Shown piece after piece: positions 10,853-21,295 of a DNA stretch of 64,000 nucleotides. Source of the DNA: Lepidodermella squamata (Eukaryota; Gastrotricha). The stretch lies in assembly GCA_047495785.1 (NCBI GenBank), contig JBLDXI010000002.1:1550001-1614000 (forward strand), read 5' to 3'. The position numbers and the translations under genes are program-made. The notes below the pieces were generated by a model. That model was not told the DNA's origin and searched no databases. It saw nothing but the letters and a program-made list of their open reading frames with translations. Each line of letters starts with the position of its first letter. Position 1 is the stretch's first letter.

Positions 10853-12624
10853 ATGTCCAAGCCGAAATCTTCACCCAGCAAGAATGGGGGCGGTGGATGC
10901 TCATGTCTGTGCTGCTGCAAGGCCTTCGTTATCATCGGCGTGATATTAGGTCTGATCCTTGCCGGCGCCGGCGTTTACTTTGTCCTGAATTATCGAGCGT
11001 TATTCTTCAAACGTCTTGCGACTGCGATGCCGCTTAGCCCTACCGCCGCGAGTTTCAACTCTTTCAAAAACCCTCCAGCAAACATTTTCATGTCATTCTA
11101 CTTCTTCAACCTAACTAATCCTGAGGATGTTCTGAAGGGAGCGAAGCCAATTATGAAAGAGATTGGGCCCTATGTCTACCGAAACAATCGAGTGAAAGAG
11201 AATATAACATTCAACGATGAAAACACGGAAGTATTTTACGAAGAACGCCGTTATTATGATTTTGTCATGGACAAGTCAGTTGGCTCAGAAAACGATACTT
11301 TCTACAGCGTCGATTTGGTCGCATATAGTGTCACAAAAACCGCATATGAGGCAGGAAGCTCCAACATGCTCGCGAAGACTTTGTCTGTGACTAAACGGAA
11401 GTTCCCATTCAAGTCCCATGTGATTCGCGAATTTCTATTTGGTGCCAAGGATAATTTGCTGGAAAAAGTCCTGCCGCTGAAGTTCAAAGATCCTAAAACT
11501 CGTCCCCCACCAGTTTTCGGCATCATGATTGACAAGGCTACGGGAGAGAGCCGTCATGGCAAACTAGACGCCAACTATACCTTGCGAACCGGCAAAGATG
11601 ATCTTAGCACTTTTCAATCAATTGTGAAATTCAATGACAAGACTAGACAGACTGTTTGGCCGGGCAATGTAACTGACCCCAGCAATGGCCAGCTGGTCGA
11701 CCCTAATATCATTTATGGCGGTCTGGGTACCAGTTTCGCTCCAAATGTCAAGAAGGAGTCGGTGTTGAATGTTTTCGCTGCTGATTTGTGCCTGGTCATT
11801 GGTTTCACGTATGAAAAACCAAGCAAGACTGGTTAGTATGGCTTAATAACAACGAATCATTTCTACATATTTCTTGTTTTTAGGCGGTCTTGATACTCTT
11901 CAATTTGGTGTTAACGTACCTAACTGGCGTAAGTATGTAGGAGAATTGAATCGCGCTAGTTGTGATCCTGAGGATCGCGACGATCCGACTAAATGCGTGC
12001 AAGATGGTGTTCTTAACGCTACGTCATGCAAGGGAGCCGCCCTAATTATGAGTCTACCTCATTTGATGGCCGCGGATCCGTTTTATCAGGTAATATTTAT
12101 TATTTATTATTTGGCTTGAACTTGACATTTTTTCTTAGAACACAACTGAGGGCCTGAATCCCGACCCTGAGAAGCATTCAATCGTGCTCAATATTGATCC
12201 CCTAACCGGAACTGCACTTTCTGCCGTGAAGCGAGTGCAGGTCAATATTCGTTTGACGAGTTTCAAATTCCTGAACTATACTAATTTGCCGCCATTCACT
12301 CTCCTTCCGATTATGTGGATCGAAGAGTCGGGCGGTATCAATGAAGTAGGCCTCGAGGGCCTGAAGTCTCGCGTTCATAGCGGGTACAATATGCTGCGAA
12401 ACATCGCCTACGCCCTCCTAATTGCTGGTATTGCACTGCTGCCCATTTGCATCATCATTTTCCTGGTATGCAAGCAACGTTACACGGCAAAGCAACATGA
12501 CGCCTACGACGTTCAAATGGCTAACGTTAAAAACGGCAATGGCAACTACCCGCCGGTTGGCTATACACCGGCGAAACGTTCTGGCGACGGCGGTTTCGAC
12601 GAGAAACGCCCGTTGCACGCGTGA
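10853..12624 (+). CDS. CD36/LIMP-2 family scavenger receptor, copy A
   Basis: Three exons (10853-11831, 11884-12089, 12139-12624) join in frame to 556 residues. Topology is that of CD36 proteins: a short N-tail with a Cys cluster (CSCLCCC), a first membrane helix at about 25-45, a large glycosylated luminal domain, a second helix near 480-505 and a C-tail. Family motifs include NLTNPEDVLKGAKPIMKEIGPYVYR, several N-glycosylation sites and paired cysteines in the luminal C-terminal half. The family binds lipids, or in LIMP-2 lysosomal glucocerebrosidase. The tail ends DEKRPLHA, which lines up with the LIMP-2 lysosomal signal DERAPLI except that the final Ile is His. A second copy lies about 4 kb downstream. 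Confidence 0.93.
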
Positions 12625-12695
12625 CCATAAATGCGCTACCTTAAGAAATTCATCGCTTGATTACCTTCATTCCTAGATTTCGCAAATCGAATAAA
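12625..12695 (+). terminator. 3' UTR with poly(A) signal, shared with second CD36 copy
   Basis: Just after the stop, a block including CTACCTTAAGAAATTCATCG and TTCCTAGATTTCGCAAATCGA, ending in AATAAA, is almost identical to the sequence after the second CD36 copy (18343-18420), where the signal reads AATTAAA. The tandem duplication therefore carried the 3' UTR along. Confidence 0.7.
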
Positions 12696-15600
12696 ATCCG
12701 ACGCTGCTGCTGAATTAAAAAGAAAATCCTCATTGAACCATTTTGTGCATGCGTATTTGATCTTCTGGTGCTATGGATTGTAGCACTCCAAAACGCACCC
12801 CTTTCTTCGAACAACACCGCGTCTTCTTCTAGTCTAGAGCCTCCAACAGTACGCACAAAATGTATTGATTTATTCGACGGATTTTTTAAGCTGGATTCTC
12901 TACCCTCTTCTACACCTCGCGTTGTGCCAATTTATTGGTTGAGACAATTTTTTTTGTTAATTTGTTTTGGTTGTAACTCATGCGGCTTAAATTAACAGGG
13001 CAATCAACTACTTCCTCTTTGTGATCATGGCTTTCGTTTGAAAATTCGCTTTTGGCTCTCAGGCAGGGTCTCAACTTCGCTGACAACCACTATATAATAC
13101 TTAATTCGCAGGAGAAAATAGCTCATTTTAGCTGTATCATCCCGTCGCTGCATGTGTAGAGATTTGACAATCGCGTTTGATGGAATACAATAATACTACT
13201 ACTACTATAAGCTGAACAAAGCGCTCTTTTTGCCTCTTTGAAACACGGTGATTTTTTTCTTTATCATTTTGCGCCTTTCTCCTTCGCGTGTCCTGTCCAC
13301 TCTGCTAAAATTACACTCTACTATGTAATATTACACCCGCATTGTAGTGTGCTCACCTGATCGCTGTTTTATTTACTCTGCACATATATGTGTGTATGTG
13401 GAAAAGCGCATTAACGGCGCCAGAAATGATGAAAATTAATCCTCAAAAATATATATATAGATGTTATATTTGTCGTTATTATTAATATTATATATGAGAA
13501 GATATATATTATATTGTATTAGTTCTTCTACAACCACTGTATAAGTTTCTGCTGTGAGTCTATTCTCGATTTTTTTGAAGCGAGAAAACGCAATAAAATG
13601 AGCTGGATGTAATGACAGCTGGAATTTTTCGGAAAATTACAGGTAGCTATACAATTTTCAAGGTGGATCGAGATATTTAATCTCTCGTCCAGCTGCTGTC
13701 TCGCGATAAGGTTGCCGACCCGATAAACCGCGCCATTTTTATTTCTCATTATTAGCTGTTCCGCCGCTGAATAATCGCCCCGCGGCAACGTCTACAAGTG
13801 GTTTGAATTATTTCCGGCTGGTAAAATGAGGGTAATGAGTAATACTTATGAATTTAGTGCACCGTGAAACAGCCCACGCAGTGAGTGGTTGGTTGGTAGT
13901 AAATAAAATACCTCCAAAAGTTGTATAAAACAACAAAAGCTAATAGTTCTTTTGTCGGCGGCGTATACACGCTAATACATTCCTGTGAGTGCAGCAAGCG
14001 CTGTTATCAATGGACGCGTGTTGCGGGGAATTAACATGAAAGATCGGTTGTAATTAATAATAAAACACGTGAAGGTGAAGTAATGAATGGCTAGGAAGCG
14101 TGTGTTGACCACTGCCACACCGGCTACAAGGTAACATTTGTTTGTCAACGGAGGATTAGCGTGGTAAAAGCACGTTTTAATCAACCTCAAGTGTCCCGGC
14201 AGATTATTCAATTACAAAGCGTAAATAAATTGTCCAGTTCTAGCAAAAAACACAAGTAGATAAGAATGCATCGATAAGAATCAGGTCGAAGGTCAACTAT
14301 TTAATGCAACAATCCAAAGGTCAAGGGGAAAAGGTTCTTTGCTGTAAGGCGTAAACATATTTTTACGGTAGCAGGGAACAGCGGCATTGGCTTGAAAAGA
14401 ATGTAGTGTATAAATAAAAAGAGCGGTAAATGATATTATGTGGATAGGACGCTGCCACGAAACGCTGTCGTCGCAGACTACAGTGAAAGTTGTGAGCCGA
14501 AATGACGGAAAAAATTGGTGTATTAGGAATAGGTATCTCTATATAGAAGAAGGCAACTTTTTATTATAAGCCATGTTCACAGTTCACAGCGGCTGGAAGA
14601 AGCTCATGTTACTTTTTACTTCGTCTTGATGAAGCACATTCGAGCTTCAAAATTCACGAAACTGATACCTGGTAGTGATCTAATATACGAGCGATTTCTC
14701 GCTCAATCGCCATAACGGCAAGGTTTGAGAGCCTGTCTTCACCCATCGTGCTTCGCAGAGGGGTTTGTTTTAAAAGTATTTCATAGAATTTGTAGGAGTT
14801 ATAGGGGCGTAGATCATTATTTTGAAACTCGTTCTCCATTCTCATCACGTCACCTGTCATCACCGCTAGGACGGCGAAAAGTGGTCGAAATCGCCTTATC
14901 CGCCCTGCAGCAATTTCAGGCAATTTTTGAGCACCTTAATCTCTACTTCAGATGCTTTGAACTTATGAATTCCAAATTCTAAATTGCTCCCATGAAAGTC
15001 CCTAACATCTAACATCCCCCTTACCTACAACATCGAAAACAGTCGAAATCCGTTTTCAAAAGCTAGTATTCAGATCAGCATTCAGCCTTTCCAGTTGTTT
15101 AAGCGCGACAGTTTTGAAGACCAGAAATCTTTTTTCCAGCACTTCCATAGACTTTATAAAGTTAAACTCCAAGTATCGATACATATTACAAATCAAGGAT
15201 TCTTCCGATGTCAACCGTCTTGGGTCTTGGAAACAAGACTTGGGTCGATAAGTCTTCTACATACTCTAGGGTACCATTTAAATCCAAAGTCTAAACGCAA
15301 GTATACTTTTCAAAGTAAAATACAAAGCCATAGACATAATTTAGGAATTATAGACCAAGCCAATCCTAATAACAATCTGGCTATATTGTTGATAGTCGAA
15401 CAAAAAATGAACAAAAAATGAAAATTCTTCATGAATAGATTTACGCATTTATTTCCACATCAAAATATAGGTTAATGCTTGGAGTAGCTTAAAAGAGTGG
15501 TCAGACTAAGAAATATTTTCGTAAACCGAAGCGAATGGAAACTTGAAATGTCATTCTGTGAACTGTGAACTCAGATTGGACTATCATTTGGCCTTATTAA

Positions 15601-16575
15601 GTTTTGTCAATAACTGGCGGGTCGGTTGCTCGCTTCGATTTTGCAGGAATTTGAGGAAAAAAGGTTTGCAGTTTCATGAAAGCAACAATGTTCCAAAATG
15701 GAGATCGAACTATAGATGAAAAAAGCGATTTAAATTCACATTAAATGGGCTTTTACCAGCTACATATTGGAATCGCTTTTTCCAACCAGGTGAAGTATGA
15801 GTCATACTCCTGTAAATTACCTATGTTGTTTAGATTTTCAATTATCCGCCACTGGAACCCATTTTAAAAGTACTAATAGCCGAAAACACGTACTTATTCA
15901 AGTTCAATTCACTAGCTGTAAATGCTTTGTGCGAGATTAATGTCCTCTTTCAAAAAAGCATAAAATAGGATACGCATAATAGGACATGAATAACAAGGAT
16001 CGCTTGTAAGCTCTCGCTAGGTAATGTTTAACTGAAAGCATGAATTCGTGAATTATTTCTCCCGTGGAATGATTTTGCTAAAAAAGAAGTATACATGCTA
16101 TAGTCCTCTATCAGTCAATTTGCCACGGTAGTATAGATAGGTTTTCATTCATGGGCTTAAATGTGCCCTTCGAAAATAATTTCCTTGCGGGCAAGCTTTT
16201 TAAATACTGCTGGTTATCATTTTAGTGACTGATATCCGAAAATTTCGAGCTCTGCTTCGCGCTGGCCGGGAAGAATCTCGCCAGATTGAAGGCCTCGCCG
16301 TCTCAAAGCAATTTAGGAATATATCTTTATAAGCCAAGACAGCTTCCAGGGTAAACAGTCGCTTATTTGACATTTCACGTCTAGTGGGAAGCGTATCATA
16401 TTTCCGTTGTAGGTTATCGGAGAAACCTTATAATTCGGTCGAAAACCAGTGAACTTACCATCCATTTCCATGGCAGCCGCAATTTGGAGCCCCTTTAAAA
16501 TCTCCAGCGTGTTTAAAATTCTGGATATTGTGTATATTTTCTTCAATGTCCGTTATAGGGTCCCTTTTGTATCCA
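12696..16575. other. Long intergenic region between the CD36 copies
   Basis: Nearly 3.9 kb without an intact gene. It contains an AT-rich simple repeat tract (about 13448-13520, mostly ATATAT) and an hAT transposase remnant (annotated separately). Small open frames, for example 15095-15421 and 13528-13788, show no recognisable domain and atypical composition. I see nothing else that I can support. Confidence 0.5.
14654..14923 (-). pseudogene. hAT-superfamily transposase C-terminal remnant
   Basis: A 90-codon open stretch on the minus strand contains LRSTMGEDRLSNLAVMAIER, which matches the conserved C-terminal block of hAT transposases of the TTF/ZMYM type (typically LRSTM-Q-RL-GLALL-IHRDI). 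The preceding residues are only loosely alignable and the rest of the transposase is absent, so this is a decayed fragment. Terminal repeats could not be located. The family call rests on one block but that block is distinctive. Confidence 0.62.
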
Positions 16576-18342
16576 ATGCCTTCCAAAAGGACCACGCCAC
16601 TTCCTAGTAAGAATGCGGGCCGCGTTCCCTCGTGTCTGTGCTGCTGCCGGGCCTTCGTTATCATCGGCGTGATATTAGGTCTGATCCTTGCCGGCGCCGG
16701 CGTTTACTTTGTCCTGAATTATCGAGCGTTATTCTTCAAACGCCTTGCGACTGCGATGCCGCTTAGCCCTACCGCCGCGAGTTTCAACTCTTTCAAAAAC
16801 CCTCCAGCAAACATTTTCATGTCATTCTACTTCTTCAACCTAACGAATCCTGAGGATGTTCTGAAGGGAGCGAAGCCAGTTTTGAAAGAGATTGGGCCCT
16901 ATGTCTACCGAAACAATCGAGTGAAAGAGAATATAACATTCAACGATGATAACACGGAAGTATTTTACGAAGAACGCCGTTACTATGATTTTGTCATGGA
17001 TAAATCAGTTGGCTCAGAAAACGATACATTCTACAGTGTGGACCTGGTCGCATACAGTGTGACTAAAACAGGATACGAGGGAGGTAAAATCCAATTCCTT
17101 GCTAAAACTTTGACTGCGACTAAACGGAAGCACCCATTTAAGAATCACGTAATCCATGCATTTTTATTTGGTGCGAAGGATAATTTGTTGGAGAAAGTCC
17201 TGCCGATGAAGTTCCCAGATCCCAAAACTCGCCCCCCACCTGTTTTTGGCATTATGGTTGACAAGGCTACGGGAGAGAGCCGTCATGGCAAAGTAGACGC
17301 CAACTATACCTTGCGAACCGGCAAAGACGATCTTAGCACGTTTCAATCAATCGTGAAATTCAATGACAAGACTAGACAGACTGTGTGGCCGGGCAATGTA
17401 ACTGACCCCAGCAATGGCCAGCTGGTCGACCCTAATATCATTTATGGCGGTCTCGGTACCAGTTTCGCTCCAAATGTCAAGAAAGAGTCGGTGTTGAACG
17501 TTTTCGCTGCTGATTTGTGCCTAGTCATTGGTTTCACGTATGAAAAACCAAGCAAGACTGGTAAGCATGCATATTTAACCATGAAGTTTATTTTCAAAAA
17601 TGTCTTATTTCAGGCGGTCTTGATACTCTTCAGTTTGGTGTTAACGTACCTAACTGGCGTAAATATGTAGGAGAATTGAATCGCGCTAGTTGTGCCCCTG
17701 AGGATCGCGACGATCCGACTAAATGCGTGCAAGATGGTGTTCTGAACGCTACTTCTTGCAAGGGAGCCGCCCTAATTATGAGTCTACCTCATTTGATGGC
17801 CGCGGATCCGTTTTATCAGGTAAAATTCATAATTTTAATTTTGATTTTGATTACGAAATTAAATTTTCTAGAATACAACTGAGGGTCTGAATCCTGACCC
17901 CGAGAAGCATTCAATCGTGCTCAATATTGATCCCTTGACTGGAGCTGCACTGTCTGCCGTGAAGCGCATGCAGATCAATGTTCGTTTCATGAGTTTCAAT
18001 TACCAGAACTACACTAACTTGCCACCATTCACTCTACTTCCGATTATGTGGATCGAAGAGTCTGGTGGTATTAATGAAGCAGGCCTCGAGGGCCTCAAGT
18101 CTCGCGTTCATGGCGGGTACAGTATGCTGCGAAACATCGCCTACGCTCTCCTGATTGCTGGTATCGCACTGCTTCCCATTTGCATCATCATTTTCCTGGT
18201 ATGCAAGCAACGCTTTTCGGCGAGGCAAGATGACGCCTATGACGTTCAAATGGCTAATGTTAAAAACCCGCCGGTTGGCTATACAACGGCGAAACGTTCG
18301 GGCGACGGCGGTTTCGATGAGAAACGCCCGTTACACGCATGA
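16576..18342 (+). CDS. CD36/LIMP-2 family scavenger receptor, copy B
   Basis: Three exons (16576-17560, 17614-17819, 17872-18342) join to 553 residues, with intron positions identical to copy A. I chose the ATG at 16576 because it lines up with the start of copy A; an upstream in-frame ATG at 16528 lies before a possible acceptor (GTTATAG). Most of the protein is near identical to copy A, often codon for codon. Differences cluster at the extreme N-terminus, in residues about 166-195, and in the C-tail, which lacks the NGNGNY insert of copy A. It keeps the Cys cluster, two membrane helices and the DEKRPLHA end. The two copies arose by recent tandem duplication and may differ in ligand. Confidence 0.93.
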
Positions 18343-18485
18343 CCGACCAGTCGAATGCGCTACCTTAAGAAATTCATCGTTTGATTACCTTCATTCCTAG
18401 ATTTCGCAAATCGAATTAAAGCCGATGTCACTGCCGAAATATAAGCTCCCTCTGTCTGCCCGCCAGCAATAACTCAATACCTTAA

Positions 18486-19267
18486 AGCCTGGCTCACAAA
18501 TCGTTGCTTTAAGTATTAAGCAATAAGCAATAAGCAATAAGCACTATGCTTTAAGCAAAGGCGTTTTAAGCATTGGAGACACTGCTTACCTTTTAAGCAT
18601 TGGTGCATTCGCTTTTCACAGCTCAAAAATAGCAGAGAAAGAAGCGCGATGAAATCGCAGCCCATCTTGAAGGGCCAAAACTATGATGTATTTACTTTTT
18701 TATGCAAAAATAACCGAACGGCTGAATGCGCATTGCTAAGAGCTATCTAATGATATGAAAAATTCTCAGGAATGAAGGAACATTCTTGAAATTGGTAAAG
18801 CACGAATTTCCATAATTTAGCCGATTTGATGCGTTACTTTACATGCCTATTTCTCAGCAACCCTGGCGATTTTAGGTTCAGTCTTGATATCAATCGACTT
18901 GTCGTTCAATGATCTTGAAAGTTACAACAAAATCTCAATTTGTAAAAAAAAACGCTAAACCACTTTTTACTTGTCAATTATAGTGATTTCAGATAGCTTG
19001 CTCTTTTGCGCGCGCAAACCAACCAATCGCGTGCACGCGTGTCGACTGCTCAAGTTGTAAGCATTGCTTAAAATCGCTCCGGGAGCGATTTTAAGCAATG
19101 CTCAACTCCACAAGGTAAATTTTAAGCAATGCTTAGAGCAATGCTCAATACTTAAGCAATGAGCATCTATTTATGAAATGGTCACAAAATTTTAAGCATT
19201 AAGCATCAACTAATAAGCAATAAGCATTAAGCATTAAGCAGTTAAGCAATGATTTGTGAGCCAGGCT
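18486..19267. mobile_element. Foldback/MITE-like element built on TTAAGCA repeats
   Basis: The ends are inverted repeats: AGCCTGGCTCACAAATC at 18486 onward and its complement ending at 19267. Both are followed inward by runs of TTAAGCA/TAAGCAA motifs in opposite orientations. Flanking TAA triplets (18483-18485 and 19268-19270) are a candidate target duplication; TTAA is an alternative reading. There is no coding capacity. A perfect hairpin sits near the right third (19061-19101). It is best described as a non-autonomous DNA element. Confidence 0.7.
19061..19101. repeat. Perfect 20-bp inverted repeat with 1-nt spacer
   Basis: GCATTGCTTAAAATCGCTCC (19061-19080) is followed by one G and then its exact complement (19082-19101). 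It lies inside the TTAAGCA element and could extrude as a cruciform. Confidence 0.9.
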
Positions 19268-19460
19268 TAACGGTGTTTTTAATCTTATTTCTGTGTTGAA
19301 CGTTTGATAAAAAATTATTGCAAGATAATTAAAAAAAGAGAAGATAACAATATATGACCTTCGATCAATGCGCACAATAATTTCTGCTTCTCTATGTGGC
19401 AAAATTGGGGGTGCCGCTGGAAAGCCTAGAGAGAGCTATTTTTAGCTCAAGGTTTAGAAA

Positions 19461-19925
19461 ATGGCAAATGCAAAATCACCGAACAATCATAATGGATTCG
19501 AAGAAGACGATTTTCGGAAATTGCCAGAAAATCTAGAAGCTCCCGCAAAATTATTCAACCTGATAGCTACAGATTTAAAGCAATGCGAACAATTATCTTC
19601 AGTACAACCACATAAAGCCAAAACGACAGCTCCGAATGCTCCCCGGAAAGATCAAGAATCCTTGCTTTCAAAACTCTTAGCAGGTGGAAAACGGGTAATT
19701 TGCCATGGGCATGACCATGGATTCACCGTTACACAACCAGACATCACGAAAATGCTATGGGATGCAGAAAGAAGTAAATGGATCGAGACCCCCGTTACAC
19801 ATCAAGCCCAAGGATCATTAAGTAATGGTACATCATCTCAATTAAATAATTGTGAAAGAAGCGGATCTAGCAAATCAACTAATGGCCCCCATTGCATCAT
19901 AGACATGTCGGGAACATGGAGGTAA
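19461..19925 (+). CDS. Unrecognised small protein
   Basis: An open frame of 154 residues begins 16 nt after a TTTTTAG site. The protein is polar, rich in Asn, Ser and Lys, and has a central segment GKRVICHGHDHGFTVTQPD. No signal peptide or membrane helix is visible and I do not recognise a family. The frame ends in AGG TAA, where AG/GTAATC could be a splice donor, so further exons are possible. It lies 194 bp after the foldback element. It may be a real lineage-specific gene or a chance frame; moderate to low confidence. Confidence 0.4.
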   Translation: MANAKSPNNHNGFEEDDFRKLPENLEAPAKLFNLIATDLKQCEQLSSVQPHKAKTTAPNAPRKDQESLLSKLLAGGKRVICHGHDHGFTVTQPDITKMLWDAERSKWIETPVTHQAQGSLSNGTSSQLNNCERSGSSKSTNGPHCIIDMSGTWR

Positions 19926-20137
19926 TCACCGCACAACGCGTTGCATTAACCGGCTCAACTGAATATCTTTATCATGTCATAAAATGGACGACACGCAAGA
20001 AAAATATCACTTCATGAACACTCGGCAATTTTATTCAAGGAATTTATACTCTGATGCTGGGTGACAATTAAATAAGTCAAAAGAGGGATAATAATTTCAT
20101 AATTTATAAGTTTTCTTGCTTTCAACGCTTTTTCTCG

Positions 20138-20488
20138 TTAATTGCCGACGCAATTTTGATAGCAGGTGCGATAGCTTGACCACATATTCCAGTTGTTGTA
20201 GTTATTCACGCAGCCCTTGAATAAAAAATTAGATCCGAATTCAGAATTGATCAAAGTTAAATTTCAAAGGCTAACCTTGTATTGATAGGACTTGCAAGAC
20301 TTGGAGCGCCTGTCGTAGTACCAAACTTGCGGATTCGGGTTGCCGGGGCAGTTCGACGAAAAGTCAGTGTTCTTCGAGCATCGCTGATTCTGGCGATAAC
20401 CACCGCCCTGTGCAGCCGCCAAGTCACAAAGACTGACTAACACGCAAATGGCCAAGAAAGCTGTGAAGCAAGCGCGAGCAATAGCCAT
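20138..20488 (-). CDS. Secreted single-domain Kunitz/BPTI-like protein
   Basis: Two exons (20488-20276 and 20215-20138) join in frame to 96 residues. Residues 1-26 form a signal peptide ending in LAAAQ. The mature part is one Kunitz-like domain with six cysteines. Intervals are 9, 17, 7, 15 and 3 residues, against 8, 15, 7, 12 and 3 in BPTI, and the core WYYDRRSKSCKSYQYKGC is typical. The family inhibits serine proteases or blocks ion channels. The P1 region (after the second Cys, PGNPNP) lacks the usual Lys/Arg, and the loop between Cys4 and Cys5 is longer and Asn/Trp-rich, so trypsin inhibition is doubtful. A TATA box lies upstream. Confidence 0.83.
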
Positions 20489-20554
20489 TGGATGAATTGA
20501 TGAATGAATGAAGGGATAAATGAATATGACATGCCTTATCGGAATCTCGTTGCG

Positions 20555-20562
20555 CTTTTATA
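20555..20562 (-). promoter_or_regulatory. TATA box of the Kunitz gene
   Basis: TATAAAAG reads on the minus strand 67 bp before the start codon. With usual spacing this predicts transcription start near 20528 and a 5' UTR of about 40 nt. It is the clearest TATA promoter in the window. Confidence 0.65.
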
Positions 20563-21295
20563 GCCGTCGATACAATCGGCAGCAGCGATTCTATTGCGCA
20601 TATTTTTTAATTAAAAGAGCGAAATTAAAAATTATAGAAACAAGTCATCAACCGAAAACGGACAGAGCATTATAGTTAACGATTACGCATCAATATTTGG
20701 ATCCTCATTTTTAAAATCGATACTGGAACTGAAAAAGATGAGCTGCGATTTTGACATTTTCGTTTGTTGATCGATTCCGATGCCCTCCCTGAACCTGGGA
20801 ATTTTTAGCTACATGGTGCCCAAGCTATCTTAAAAAGTTCAATTTTGGTTTCTAAGGCGGTCGATATCGGAAAAATCACTGATTTGTAATATCGATACGT
20901 GGAATCGATATCACTGCTCTCCAGGCTGAAGTACAACTCGTAAGACTTAGTCTGCGTATTTTGTGCTATGTCCTATGTCCTAAAAAATTGAAATTTCAGT
21001 AAAGACGTGAAACTCGGAAATATTTTGCGGAAATCTAGTGCTCGAGTCTGGAATTTACTGCTGGAACCCTAAATTTGGGGTGTACACCCATTTCACAAAA
21101 GACGTTTCATTTTACCACGTAAACACATAGAAAATGTTGCAATTTTATTCAAATTAAATTCTGGGAAGACATTCCAACGCTTGGTATCATATCACTGACA
21201 TGTACATAGAAGCTCTCAAAGCTTTCGATTTTGAAAGAGCACGAAAATAACAGGGTTATAAGTCACATTTTTTTTAGCTTTTGATTTCGATGAAA
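20563..21295. other. Intergenic region with a dispersed repeat
   Basis: The region has no supported gene. It holds one copy (20863-20912) of a short repeat also found in the intron of the ligand-gated channel gene at 50591-50640. Confidence 0.5.
20863..20912. repeat. Dispersed ATCGATA-rich repeat, copy 1
   Basis: ATATCGGAAAAATCACTGAT followed by TTxTAAxATCGATA and then AATCGATAT matches 50591-50640 at almost every position. It has palindromic ATCGAT units and may be the edge of a larger decayed element. Confidence 0.7.

Noticed and set aside
13528-14211. Two minus-strand open frames of 79-86 codons in the CD36 spacer
   Set aside because: Composition and lack of any motif look like random AT-rich sequence; no splice partners.
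15095-15421. 108-codon plus-strand open frame
   Set aside because: Low-complexity content, no recognisable motif, and no acceptor or promoter context.
18486-19267. CRISPR-like reading of the TTAAGCA repeats
   Set aside because: Units are short, unevenly spaced and in both orientations, with no spacers, in a eukaryotic context.
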